Positions 46,031 to 58,017 of a DNA stretch of 64,000 bases are shown piece after piece. Under the pieces are notes generated by a model. That model ran no database searches. It saw only the letters and a list, made by a program, of their open reading frames with translations, and was not told the DNA's origin. Position 1 is the stretch's first letter. The number at the start of each line of letters is the position of its first letter. Source of the DNA: Mesostigma viride (Eukaryota; Streptophyta; Mesostigmatophyceae; Mesostigmatales; Mesostigmataceae); the NCBI GenBank assembly GCA_009746045.1, contig RPFO01000246.1:897795-961794 (forward strand), in the 5' to 3' direction. Position numbers and translations under genes: made by a program.

Positions 46031-47835
46031 CACCCCTACCGGAGCTGGCCATGGCGACGTGCTTTCAGGCAGAGTAGAAAAAGATAGCTCGCGGAATGCA
46101 GAGAAAGTGAGCGAATCTTAAAGACGATGAGTAAATGATACCACTTCGTAGCGGAGTTCGCGTTTTTTGCAGTGTCGATGAATTTATTGATGACCATCGC
46201 CACGGGGGTCCAATCTGATGTTTTCGTCGAGAGGAATAAATTAGAATGCACGCTGGCGGCGGTGATTGTCAGGTTTTATGGGCTTTACCTAGCGTCAAGG
46301 ATGCGTTTAAATCGTTATTGGTAAAGCTTTAAAAAATTTGCTGGGTTTCGGCAAGATTTCCGTCATGATCGGTAAGACACTCTCCAGGCTCGCGGGATGC
46401 GCGTCTTATTATTCCATGGAAGGTTGTTCTTTCTTGCGCCGCTGGGCGAAGGACAATGCCGGTAATGGTACGATCGTGTGATCAACGTGACCCTATGAAT
46501 GTTTCGCTTCCTTTATGGGTTATCAACGCAAGTTTTCGGCTTCTTTCCGTGCAGTTAGCGCCAGGTATAATGCCATTCCGTGCTGCGCATCGCCAGATTC
46601 CTGGCACCTTTCAGTGGTTTTTATGTACGTTGCATGGCTGGGATGTGTCAAAGCGTTACCGTGGCATATCGTCAAGTTGTCAGGGATTTGCTGAGTGGTT
46701 TCTTGGAAGGAGATTGCTAACAGCACTCAGTTTTGTGTGAATATTGACGCGGCCTCTCTTAGCAGAGGCTTCATTGTGGTTAGAGGCTCACAAGCTTGAG
46801 TTTGTTTCTTGGCAAACAATTGCGCTGGAAAGAAAGGTGGCAGTGGTTTTTCTAAGGGGCATACTGCATGGGTGGAACTGCACGTAGGTAGGGGTTATCG
46901 TTGTCTTGTTGGCCTTTCTCCCACTAAAATGGGAGAGCCCTAATTCATGTGCTAGCAAGGCAAGGTAACCATGGTAAGAAGCCTTGGCAATCAGCATGTA
47001 TGATAATTCTGCTTTCTCTGTGGACTGTCTGTTGTTACCCTTGTTGGGCAATTAGTGGATATGGCTTTCTAGGGTGTGTTTGAGCTTGGTTTTGGGATGA
47101 TGCCCACACCATAAACCTGGAATATGCTTTAGAAGTGTTGGCTAGGCATGTAGAGCTACCTGCCTCATTGTTGTGCACACACGCAACAGGTTGCCCGTGT
47201 CGAGGTAAGGCAAGGGCACATGACGTGCCCAGCCACCTCCTTGTACATTGTGGTCGAATTGGGCATGGTCAGGAGCCTTTTGGATGGCATAGGAAGTGTT
47301 AGTGTGCCTTAATACTCACTATGCCTTCCTTAGCGTCTGCACAGGTGGCCAACTGCCAAAATTAATAACTGCTACAGCTGAGCTCAGAATGCCACCAAAC
47401 TTTGACAGTGCCTTCTATGGTCATGACAGAATTTGACTATTACTTTTTAGGCCTAATTGATGTGTTATGAGTGTGTATGGGGATGCCCCGCCTAAAAAAG
47501 CGTATTTTTGGCCCAAAAATTAATAACTCAAAGGGATGTGCTGATTTTGTTGATCCAATTAGGTAGAAACCATGTCCCATGACATTTTTATATGGGTATT
47601 ACTTTTTTCATGCAACTGGTTATCCCACTGTTCTGGGCAAGATGTGCCCCGGACAGCGTTTTTTTCTATTTTTAGCTCATAGCCGGTGTATGGCTGGGGG
47701 TAGTACCCCCAACAAGTGGTGGTATGCATGCCCAAACATCATGTTTATGGTCCCCAAACATCATTCAGTGGTTGTCAGTTGCATTTCTGTAGTTATTAGG
47801 GGGGGTAAGTTTTGATATATTTCTATGGGACCCTC
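46031..47835. other. Intergenic, no gene seen
   Basis: No conserved motif or consistent exon chain on either strand. Open frames are short and of ordinary composition. Confidence 0.4.
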
Positions 47836-47975
47836 CCCTTAATTAATTAATTAATTAATTAATTAATTAATTAATTAATTAATTAATTAATTAATTAATT
47901 AATTAATTAATTAATTAATTAGACTCGTGCTCCCGTTGGGGAGTCACGGAGCATTAACCCCGATGGATGGATGGG
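47836..47975 (-). repeat. (TTAA)n and stem-loop module, copy 5
   Basis: About 85 bases of uninterrupted TTAA repeats (47838-47922) directly abut a stem-loop whose arms read GTGCTCC and GGAGCAT on the plus strand. ACCCCGATGGATGGATGG follows. Read on the minus strand this is CATC units, stem-loop, TAAT run, the same order as copies 1 and 2. It has the longest TAAT tail of all copies. Confidence 0.85.
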
Positions 47976-48334
47976 CATATAGTTTTCTGGGCATATCTGC
48001 CTGGTTGTCTCTTTGAGATCTGCCTGGTTGTCTCATTGACATTGATCCCCGGAAAAAATTATAGTGCCACTCTAGATCTGGGGGATATTACTGTAAATTA
48101 AATTCTAGCAATTCTAGCATCACTCCGGCGGGAGATCGTGAAGCACGTATTCCATTGCTGGTGGGTGCATGGGGGTCAGCGGAGCCGCGAAACTATCTGA
48201 GCTATACCGCTAATCTAATCTACCAAAATCCTAGCTACATTACTCAGCAAAGCGCACGCATCCCTTCTACCTGGGGGGGAGGGAGCTTGCCCACAGGGGC
48301 TGGGGTGCATGCAGGTGATGTTAATAGGCGATGT

Positions 48335-48810
48335 TACTCATAGCGTTTTCACGTTTAATTGCTTTAGAACTGACGACTATGTAAGATCAGTTGATATTAG
48401 TTAGTTTCGGCTACGTCCTCTAGGTTTCTACGTCATACTACAACCAGATTCCAGCCGTGGTCAACCTGCCTACTTTAGCGATACTAGAATATCGCGTAGC
48501 TAGGTCCGTGCGTAGTACTCCTGCGCACTCATGTCTAGTGGTGAGTCATCCTCCATAGATTCAGCAATATCAGACATATTGGCACCCCTCTCCGGTAAAG
48601 AGGTTTTTCGCAGTTGGGCTGTTTCGAAACGTTAAGTGAGATGCCTTCGGATCAGGAGACTCGTGAACACAGCCGCGAAATCATGCCAAAGGTCCTATGT
48701 TCGATTCCTTGCTGGTAGCTTCTAGGCTTTCTTACTTTCTGTGTTCCGCGGAATCTCGGATTTGGGCAGCTAGCGTTTTCACGTTTGTTGCTTTCTGACG
48801 ACGATGAGCA
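48335..48810 (+). repeat. Second tRNA-like (B box) repeat unit
   Basis: GTCCTATGTTCGATTCCTTG near 48692-48711 contains a perfect B-box GTTCGATTCC and is followed by CTGTGTTCCGCGG, similar to the 45.7-kb unit. It is bracketed by TAGCGTTTTCACGTTT at 48341 and 48771, each followed by TTGCTTT and CTGACGAC. No complete tRNA fold is seen. Confidence 0.45.
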
Positions 48811-49216
48811 TTACTCATCAAGATCTAAAATATGTTTGTTGATCCTGCATCCTAGTCGGTCAGCATGTAGAAGTCTTTTAATAATTAACTTATAAACGTG
48901 GGGTGGATTGTTTTGTCTCCACTTGATCAAATCCCTCCCACACAACCGTTCGGACCTAGAAATGCACATGTTTGTGAGTTTACCCGTTACCCTGTGTCCA
49001 GACAAGCTTCGCCAATAATCGGACTGTATCGCTCAGTAACTGAACATTCGACAGTATGGAGCTGTACAAACGTAGGAGCAAACCTAGGAGCATCATGCTC
49101 AAATAATGGGCTTTAAAACGCCTTTTCTACTAGTTCATACAAGTGTGTGATCGGTGCGCACAAATATACAGTCTCCTGCCTTTTTGCCATGCAGGCTGGC
49201 CAACCTACGAACTGCC

Positions 49217-52200
49217 TTACTTGTCATGGATGGTGCGCGACAGCCGCTTGATGGGCGTGCGCGTTTCATCCACGCAAATCTGGAGCAGCTTGTCAGACGT
49301 GCATAGCCTTGGGCCTTCATGGTACAGCCGTGGCAGATAAGCCTTGTATGCCGGCATAAACCGGGAGACGAAATCGGCAATCTGCTCGTTCGTCATGCCT
49401 GTCTTGCCCGTTGCTCGCATGGCTTCCTCCGCCTGTGCCATGCAAAAACATCGTCACAACAAGTAGTGGATGAGAAGGCGTAGAAAAATATCTGGCAATA
49501 TCTGTGGACTTCAATTGGATAGGGACATTAGAATGGCATGACTTATGTGATGGCCCTGTAGGTAATGTATCAGCCATGGCTAAAATGTTTGTGACCACTA
49601 TTTTGCGCGTCAGCCTATGTCCAGACAGCACCCCACCTTAATGAACAGCATGTGCTTTGTGTCAGCCTACTTCTTATATTGCACCCACAGGGCCTTCCCC
49701 GTGATGATGCAGAGAGAGTCCTCCATGTGGCCCGCCCGCTTGAGGCAGTGAGAGAAGCTAGGGTGCCCTCCCTCCTTCTCGTTGTGTTTAGGGGCTGAAG
49801 GGGCCCTTATTGGTACCCACGTAATGCAGTCAGGTGCCTTAAAATTAATCTGTGAACACTGTTATCTAGCCTCATGACCAATCTACCGACACAACAGTGA
49901 GTGCCATGCTGACTGGCACCATGACAGTCATGTCCGCAACCCTGCTATCACCAACACTTGACGGTGGATCACACACGATGCCCATGGATGGTCATTCACA
50001 CAGTCAGCACTCAGCAGCACATGACTGGTGGCACAAGCCGGCGCTGCTGGTACCCCGAGACAGGCGGAGATGCCATGCGCCAATGGTAGTGTACAAGTAA
50101 TAAATGTGCTAATGTTTTCTGATGAAGAACTTGCATGCACGAACAGCACATACCAGTTGCTAGTAATCGACCTGCCAACCTTACTTGATCACGTGGTGCT
50201 TAAATGTCCCACCACAATCCTAAAACTTTCCCACAGGCCACAATAGCAAGGAGCCTTTCAGTCTGCACAACCAGTCACGTTAGAGGGGAAAACCACAAGG
50301 AGACACACACATTCTGATGCACAGACGTGCGTCGCGTACCTGCAGGCGCCACTTGAACACCCAGGCCGGGTCGCCGATGCGCACCATGAGCCACGAGTCG
50401 ATCAGGCTGTCCCACATCGTCTCATAGTCACGCAGCTTCTCATTCACAGGAAGCAGCTGCCAAGGGGGCCGGGGGGGGGGGGGGGGGACGAGGACAGGGA
50501 TGGAGGTGGTGGGGGACAGGGTTGTGAGACAATTGTGGGTGACGCAGGTCAGACGCTTCATGGAGTCATTAAAAAGCAGTGCTTGCGCATACTTTGTTGT
50601 GACCCAAACCGGAGCACCCGACGACAAGCGGATGCTCTCAAGGTCGCTGCTATGACTGCAGTTGGCGGGTCAAAATACGACAAAGTTTTTGAATTTAAGC
50701 ACATTGGTCAGCCTACAAATTTTAAAGGACGGTGGCAAAAGGGTGAATCCACAGCACGATGCCCCACCACTTGTTCGTGTCCGCTGAGATATGGAAACAA
50801 AAATGCGGGTGACCACCAGCTGGTGGGTGAGCAGGTGGGTGGGTCAGCAAGTGAGTGGGAGGAAAGGAGGGGTAGTATCCACTGCACTACCATCTGGTGG
50901 TCACATCAGCTGCCATGCCCAACCATCCATGGCTATCGAAAAAGGAATGCTGGAAGCATCACGCGGCAGCGTGCGACCTACCATGGGGTCCACCTTGGAG
51001 ATTTCCTCGGGCGACTGCGGCTGGAAGCCGAGCATCCACCCCTCCACGAGCACGACCTGCAATGCGACAAAGGAGGGGGCGTGAGACCATGCGATCCCGG
51101 GGAGCCGCAGACGTTGGTGAGAAAGGGGAGGAAGGACGGGTAGGGGGGGGGAGGAGGGTGGCGAAGCCAGACAGTGATGTGGTAGGGAAAGTGGGTGGAG
51201 AAGTGAGTGACGAGTCCCAGGTCTTGTGGTGGAAATGGAAGGTGACGGGTGGGAGAGAAGACAGGCACATGGTTGAGGCTCCGGTGTCACGAAAGGAGAT
51301 ATGGCATTTTGGAGGAGCACATACGTCCACGGCAAGCTTGTGGGGTTGGCCACTTGGCAGTGTCCGGTAGGCTTCCCTCTTGGGTTGCCACATGTGAAAC
51401 AAACCAACAATGCCTAGGCCGTATATCCAACAACCCCACTAATAGCCAAGTCCATGGTGGCAGTCCTTAAGTCCACATCTTTCCGCCACCTTATCGCCAC
51501 ACACAGAAGGCATCACCACGCAAGGACAGCTCCCAACCTACCTGTAGGGGCCCCTCCGCCTTCTCCCACTCAGACTCTGGGTAGCGGTCACCACGCCCGC
51601 CGTACGCCGACTGCAGGGCAAGCACGGCCAGGCAGAACATGGACAGGGAATGGGATTGGTTAGTGCTGCGAGCAAAAGTCTTGCAAGGAGTACAACCTGC
51701 TATTAGTTGCTGCAGGGAGAGCTCGAAGCCATGGCCACACGATCCTTGCTGCTCTTCACGCCAGCTGCAGGTTCCTTGTCTATTGTTGGTAATGTACAAG
51801 GACAACCGGCCACCACCTCAACGCAGGGGGAGGGCACAACACGATTGAGAAACACAATCCTTCCCTATCATGGATACAGGCGCAAGTACCACGACGATGG
51901 AGCCCTCTAATGTGCACGAGTGCCCAGAAATTCTATGCCGCCTGCACGTGTCTCTCACCTTGTTGTATCGAGGGACACCCATTTTCTCTGCAAGCAAAGA
52001 TTAGAAGGTAAACGGCAGAAGAGGCCCATGTCAGCAGGGCAGGAAAGGTTGCGCTAATAAGCACAAGACACCCAAGAGAGCAGCAGCCAACAGCTTCGCT
52101 AGCATGCCAGCCGAATGGCCTTTGATGCGTCATGTCGACAACCTACGCTCACTTTCAGATAACGTGCCAGCAAAAGCCTCTGCTGCTAGCTCTGATAGCC

Positions 52201-54663
52201 GAAAAGCTGTCGGCACATGCAAAGCAAGGCCTCTATAATCTCAAGCAACAAAAACCATTCAAAATGTTTCTCCACAAATTCAGCTAGACAAGAACAGATG
52301 ATGTATCGATTGCCACCAAGCACTTCCAAACCTAGATATGGCACTGTCCATGCAATGCAATGCCAATCGCCAGGTGCCGCAGAAAGGACTCGCATGGCAC
52401 TCCCCCCCCCCCCCCCCCCCCCCCCTCTACCAGCAACTGTATCCCCCCGATGCCCACGCAGCGGCCTCGTTTGCCTCCTGTCCCTGCCCCCAAACGAGCA
52501 GCACAGACAGATGCACAAGCACCAGGGAAGAGGAGAGAAGGATGCCAGCGCATCCCCGCTGGCACCCGCCACTGCATGCATGCCGCCATAACGTTTACGC
52601 CGCCGCACACACCATTTTCCTTGAGCTCTGCCAGGGCGGAAATGGTGCGCGCCCCCAGCGCCATGTCGTGGCTGCCCGCGTTGCCGCGCAGCTGCGTGTC
52701 ATGCAGGCATGCCACAAAGGCCGCGGGAGGTGACAGACCACCCGCGCACACAGGGGGACATGCAAAGGAATAAATAAACCGGGGGGGGCGAGCATCCATG
52801 GACAGGGTGTGAATGGCAGGGAACGCTTAGGCAGCATGAGGGCATGAGGCGAGAGGAAGGCTGGTAGGTAATACCCTCCCCTCCATATCTCACAGCCTTG
52901 TTAGTCCGTAGGAATCTCATGGTTTCATGCGCATGCAATATGTCGTCCCCTAGCAAGGAAAAAATGCCGCTAAGATCTGCCTGCTGCCCTGTGTCCTGCA
53001 CCAAAGCCAACCATGTGAACGCACCCATATTCCTGCATATGTTAGGCACGGGACATGATCTTGATGTGCAACCAGAGGGCAACAAAAGGGAAACGCCCAT
53101 TGTTCGGCGCCTGACAGGAAGGTTTGAAGTCTGTGAAGCCCTTTACCTGCAGCAGGTTGTTCCCAGGGTGCTGCTTTGCCAGCTCCTGCTGCTTCTCGTA
53201 CGTGAGGTAAAAGTCATCGATGGAGACCGCGACCGCTTTCCTGCGGGAGGCGACAGCGGGGGAAGGGGACAAACACCGTGCGTGTGCTGGCAGAGTCAGA
53301 TGACCCACCGTGCTTTCACACCATGCAGCGAGACGAGCTTCACACTGACTGTTAGACGGGACAAGACGGGCACGAAATCCCGCAACCGCCAAACAGGCAT
53401 CCAACTAACTTATCTCTCCCTACCCATCGCGGTGAGGGGGCACACGCCAAATTGTCACATGTATTTCCGCATACAGTGTCCCTATGGTAGCATCTGCACG
53501 CACTCACACATGCACACAAAAACACACGCATACGAACACACACACAGCCAGCACACAAACGCACACACATTCATAATGACATGTTTCATGTCTCTCTTCA
53601 CATCTACACCCACCCACCGGCCCGTATGGCAGAGCAGCTCCACCAGCTGTTCCACCAGGGTGGTCTTGCCGCAACCCTGCGGGGCAGTGATGCCCACGAC
53701 CAGGGCACGTGGCGGCTTGTCCAGGGTCCCATGTGCCGCCCGGTGGCGCTCCAGCTGTCCTGTGACCCACATGAAGGCTGGCAGGTAGTAGTGGTAGATG
53801 CGCGACAGCTCCGCAGGGGATAGGTTGTCCTCGTTGAACTTGAGCTGAGTGGCTAGCCGTGAGCCCAGCACCTGCCACTGATGGATGGCCGCCTCCACCT
53901 CCTCCTTGGAAATATTGATCTGGGGGGCGCAGGGACGGGTCCCACACAGGTGGTTGGTGGTGAAAGGGGGGGGGGGGGGGGGGGGGCGTGTGTGTGGGGG
54001 GGGGGGGGGGTGGGGCAGCACGTTCCAGGTGTGGACGTGAGGGATACAACGTTGAAGGCATTAGAGAGATTTGAGGGGAAAAAAAAACCCGGTAAATTCC
54101 GGGCAGATGGGACGATGTGCAAGGCCGGACAATTTCTATCAGCACTCTGTTTAATTTTCATCTTCGTCGGAAAAATTGACTAAGGTTCGTCCTTTCATAT
54201 TCTGAGCCTCGTGACGGTACAATGCGTGCAACGAGGAGCGCAATAAGACTGAAAAATACATTGCCACGGCTATCTTCAGGTAAGACGACTGAGCAGATAG
54301 AACATTTGCAGTTGGACGTCGTGAGCCACTTACACAAGGCATAAGAGGCCCTTGGTTGATGAAATCTGCCAGGCCTTTAGCATCTTTAGAAGGAACCAGC
54401 GTTGAATTTGTGGCAGATGTGGCCGTACATTGGATGCAGCTCCTCGGGCCTGGGCTGGATACGTCGGAGATGCTTCGAGTTAATGTACTAAGACGCCATT
54501 GAGCACGCCGAAAGCCTGCAGCATCACCCATGGCAGCTGCACGGACTGGGCTGCTAGGCATCGACTTTGTTGGATTGAGCTGGCGTGCCGGATTGTGCGA
54601 GGAGCGAAATGCCCGATCGACGTCAACCACACCCGTGAAAATGCGCGCAATGCTAGATAGCAT
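49217..54663 (-). CDS. GLYK: D-glycerate 3-kinase (photorespiration), plastid form
   Basis: Phosphorylates D-glycerate to 3-phosphoglycerate, the last step of photorespiration, in the chloroplast (family knowledge). Nine exons join in phase: 54663-54334, 53919-53618, 53240-53147, 52691-52613, 51987-51959, 51610-51542, 51056-50982, 50456-50340 and 49432-49217, giving 436 residues. Exon 1 from MLSSIARIFTGVVDVDRAFR is Ser/Arg-rich, as in transit peptides, and ends LADFINQGPLMPC. Key motifs are RIYHYYLPAFMWV, GITAPQGCGKTTLVEQL (P-loop), VAVSIDDFYLTYEKQQELAK, RGNAGSHDMALGARTI, MGVPRYNKSAYGGRGDR, VVLVEGWMLGFQPQ, IDSWLMVRIGDPAWVFKWRL and DFVSRFMPAYKAYLPRLYHE. Exon 5 is only 29 bases. The order and spacing match plant GLYK closely. 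The start ATG is chosen by leader composition; a longer in-frame start exists at 54861. Confidence 0.95.
49655..49850 (+). repeat. SINE-like family S, copy 4
   Basis: Inside GLYK's 3' flank-proximal intron region (between exons 9 and 8). It carries TGTCAGCCTA, ATTGCACCCACAG, GTGAGAGAAGCTAGGGTGCC, CTCCCTCCTTCTCGTTGTGT and GGTACCCACGTAATGCAGTCA, with AT-rich TTAAAATTAAT after it. The 3' CACGTG palindrome is decayed. Confidence 0.75.
50470..50488. repeat. G homopolymer beside GLYK exon 8 acceptor
   Basis: On the coding (minus) strand this is a C-run about 15-30 bases upstream of the CTTGGCAG acceptor of exon 8, where a polypyrimidine tract belongs. Confidence 0.8.
52399..52425. repeat. C homopolymer in GLYK intron 4
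   Basis: A run of about 26 C on the plus strand (G on the coding strand) inside the intron between exons 4 and 5. Opposite in sense to the runs near exons 2 and 8. Confidence 0.8.
53967..54013. repeat. G homopolymers beside GLYK exon 2 acceptor
   Basis: Two G-runs (about 20 and 15) split by CGTGTGTGT. On the coding strand they are C-runs about 50-90 bases upstream of the CCCCCCAG acceptor of exon 2. Confidence 0.8.
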
Positions 54664-55540
54664 GATGAGTGGGTGCAGCTCAATGAAGCCGAGACAGCTC
54701 CTTCCTTGGAATTTCGAGGCCTGAATAAGGGTAGGGAAGAGGGTCTTCACGTGTATGCGATGCAAGCGCATACAAAATTCAACCTGGGAAACCTTCCATA
54801 ATATGGTGCCGTAAATGGCTCTTATCTGTTTCTCTTTTGCTAGCCTTGAGCCTGTTTGCACGTTCTCCTATGCTGTAAAGTTGTAACGCTGTTTGCAGAT
54901 CTCCGCTCCCCCTCTGAAATCTATACTGGCCAGCCACGTGGCACCTTCCCTGCCGTTACATAGGCTGCAACCGACTTCCGCCGAGCGCCGAGGCGAGCCT
55001 TCCTCGAGTCTGACGATCTCTTGGAGCCACATAATTATGGTCTATGAACTTGCAGTAGCTTGCAACTACAGTCCTGTAGGGCTGCAGAGGTTAAAAGGCC
55101 GCGCCCTGCTACGTACACCTATTTACCTGGAAAAGGCCGCGCCAGGCACGTTCAATTACTGGCGCCGCTGAGCGGCCATAACGGCTGTCTGGCTCAACTT
55201 ACAACTGCAGTTGTGTTCCTTCCCACTCAGTGAGCTATGCCACCGGATTCGGGTTGTACCTTGGTCCCTTGAACAATCATGTGTATACCAACCCAACCCC
55301 AACCTTCCCGACGCTGCTATTATTTGGCTACATATAGTCAGTGGGATCAACCCGCCTTGGCATGTTGTCATTGGATCCCGCAATGGAATTTGGCTGGGTG
55401 CTAAATCAGGGTGACAGCAGAATTGTAAAAGGCCTCTACGAGTACACGGCAGAGTGGGGCTACACAATGCTCTTACATAAAAACCATCAATTCCACCCCG
55501 GGCGGACGGACACGCTGGGGCGCTACTGAGTGGCCTGGCC
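54664..55540. promoter_or_regulatory. GLYK 5' region, no further gene seen
   Basis: Upstream of the minus-strand GLYK start; it should contain its promoter and 5' UTR. No TATA box was recognised. No separate coding exon supported. Confidence 0.35.
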
Positions 55541-55800
55541 ACACCTGGGTCCGCAACATCACCCTCGCCGCTGACCACCCGCTGGTCGACCGCCGGCGCG
55601 CGACCGACCGGACGTACAACACCTCTTACTTGATGCACCCCGCCGACCGGTCCATCGAGGTCGGGGAGATCCTCCACCGGCGATTTCAACATCCTGCCAC
55701 ATAAAGATAACGGCAGGCTCGAGCTACCATGGTCCGGATTCTCCCGATTTCTGGCCTGCGCTGGTTGTCTCTTTGACATGCACGTGGTCCTCGTGTTGGC
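55540..55800 (+). pseudogene. LINE endonuclease fragment with GDFN motif
   Basis: One frame reads STGDFNILPHKDNGRLELPW, then SGFSRFLACAGCLFD. The GDFN tetrapeptide followed by an L..L....GL.D pattern is characteristic of the AP-type endonuclease of non-LTR retroelements. The DNA from AGATAACGGCAGG to GGTTGTCTC is the same block that ends repeat R. Another frame upstream stays open but is not recognisable. Short and isolated, so a relic. Confidence 0.5.
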
Positions 55801-57840
55801 GGCAGCGCCTGTATGCACTCGATCAGTCGCCCTCAATTGCACCGTCAGTGGCTGATGACAGTGTTATTCCACCGCACCCGGGCCGACTTTGTCGCGCCCC
55901 CGCATGCGGTCTAGATCCCTCCCAGGCCTGCTTGGTGGGCCGGCAGCGATGTGGCTGCGTGTCGTTGTTTTGTGATGTAGCTAGTTGTACCTTGTGCAGC
56001 TGGCGTGATCCTTGGATGTCCGTGTCAGATTACTATATCTTCAGTGTTCTAGTTCTTCTTTTCGGGGTTTTCCTTATGTTGCATGCCAATCTTGCACCAC
56101 CGTAATTTATCATTCTTAATGAACATACATATATATACTGCTGCATGTTTCACATCTGTGCGATGGCCGACCGGTGCATGTCGGTTAGTCCATGCCCTCT
56201 GGCCTTTAAAGCAAAAATTGCTTGGATTTGTCCCTTTGCCTAGGCAGTCCTAGGTCAAATGTCCATTTTCCCAGTAAAAGTCCTAAATTTAGGACCACGT
56301 GGAATTAAAAAATATATATATGCAAACATTAAAATTTGACCCTGGCATTCGTGCCCATGACAGATAACACACTTTTTTAGTTCCTATCAAAAACCTGGGG
56401 TCAAATAATTACATTTAGTGCATGAATGGGCCCTGCCACCTGCCAGACCTCAAAGCGCGAATTTGGCCAAAATGTGGGTTTTAGGACCATTAGGACCAAT
56501 TAGTGTCAACGCATTACCATGCTATCCACACGGTCCCTTGAGCATCTTACAAGCGCTAGGCGACCCTACGAGGCCTTGGGATGGCGGGGCAGCGTATAAC
56601 AAGGCCATACCCTGCTGTGGCTGCCTCTATATATACGCGTGCTTAACGGTGTCACAGATGGTGCAGATAATGCAATATACGGTTGCATGGTTGCTGAGGT
56701 TGCCCGGCTTGAACATGGCCCACCCCTTGCGGTAAACTTTCTCTAAGCATATGCCAAACCTTCTTTGACATCACGGACATGCTGGCCACCACCCAGCGAT
56801 GAAAAAACAATGCATTTGCATTGCAACTAACACATGAATGCAGCCAAATCAAGTTACAAAACAACGTTGTGCTAACATGCAACGCTTTGTGAGCGAATTC
56901 AGGGTGCATGTAACACGTAAACCATACTGTATATACTGTCTGAGAACACCCTGAACGACTGCAGGCCATAGGACCATGGTTTATAACTAACACATGAGTA
57001 AAACTGCTCTTACGCATGTGTGTTTTAGCTGCAGCGGACGACGAAGATAGAGACGTAAAAAATTGTATGACGTAAACCAACTATGTGTGACACTTATGTG
57101 CATAGAGAGCGTCCCCTCTTTTTAGGCATAGCTGGCTGACTCAAAACACCACGACAGCGTTGCCAGTTACACTCATGATCTAGGACACCCCGGCACGTAC
57201 CTGCTACTTACGTCGCCGCATTCCAGATGGTTGCAAAAAAGTCGCTGAAATCCGCAGCGAGGTCAGCTTTCCGAGAGCTGAGCGCACCAAAGCTGGCCAA
57301 CCGGTTCGAAAATGATATAAACCACGCTTGTGCTGCGTTCTAGGTCCAAGAAATACCGAAAGTGAAGACCTATATAAGGTGCGCTCGCTGCCCAGCCTGA
57401 ACGGCCCTAAAACATGGTCGACAATGGAAATCGGGCAAGAATATCACGGCCCAGGCGCTCCCATGTCAAATACTCCGTTTCTAAACTCCAGACTATAAAA
57501 ATCGTCCACAAAAATTTCCTGGCTTGATTCGCACCACCATTGCTAATACACTAACATGTTTGTGCCAAAATCGACCCTCCGCGAGCAGGCGATCTGCGAC
57601 CCATTTGTGTTGTGCCGCTGTGCTACAGCGCTACACATAAAAACTTGCGCAGAAAATATTCACAGCCTTTAAGCATAACTAACAACCTTTCGTTTTTGCT
57701 ACTGGGCGCCCGAAATGATAAATGCACGTGAAAACGCCGGCCACGATTGTCAGGTCGCCATATCCACCTCACTTCATTCCCGCACCCACTTTTTCGCTCC
57801 AAAATCGGTTATATTTTTGGTCGAGGTACCTACTTTACCG
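55801..57840. other. Intergenic, AT-rich, no gene seen
   Basis: Contains a 14-base perfect palindrome TCCTAAATTTAGGA at 56281-56294, ATATATAT runs near 56130 and 56310, and nothing coding that I can support. Confidence 0.4.
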
Positions 57841-58017
57841 CCATTATACCCGGTACCCGGGTACGGAATCCGGGTACCATGTGCCGGTACCACGGGTCGG
57901 GTACATCATGCCGGGTACGGTCCACATGGGGTACGGTCCATATAGTGACCCCCCCCCCCGGTACCTCGGTTATAGTGACCACTAGGACGATTTAGGACAA
58001 AGTCCTAAATTTAGGAC
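57840..58017. repeat. GGTACC / GGGTAC cluster ending in palindrome
   Basis: About ten GGGTAC, GGTACC or CGGGTAC words in 130 bases, then a C-run. It then ends with the same TCCTAAATTTAGGA palindrome (58003-58016) that occurs 1.7 kb to the left. The pair could mark the ends of an unknown element. Confidence 0.6.
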
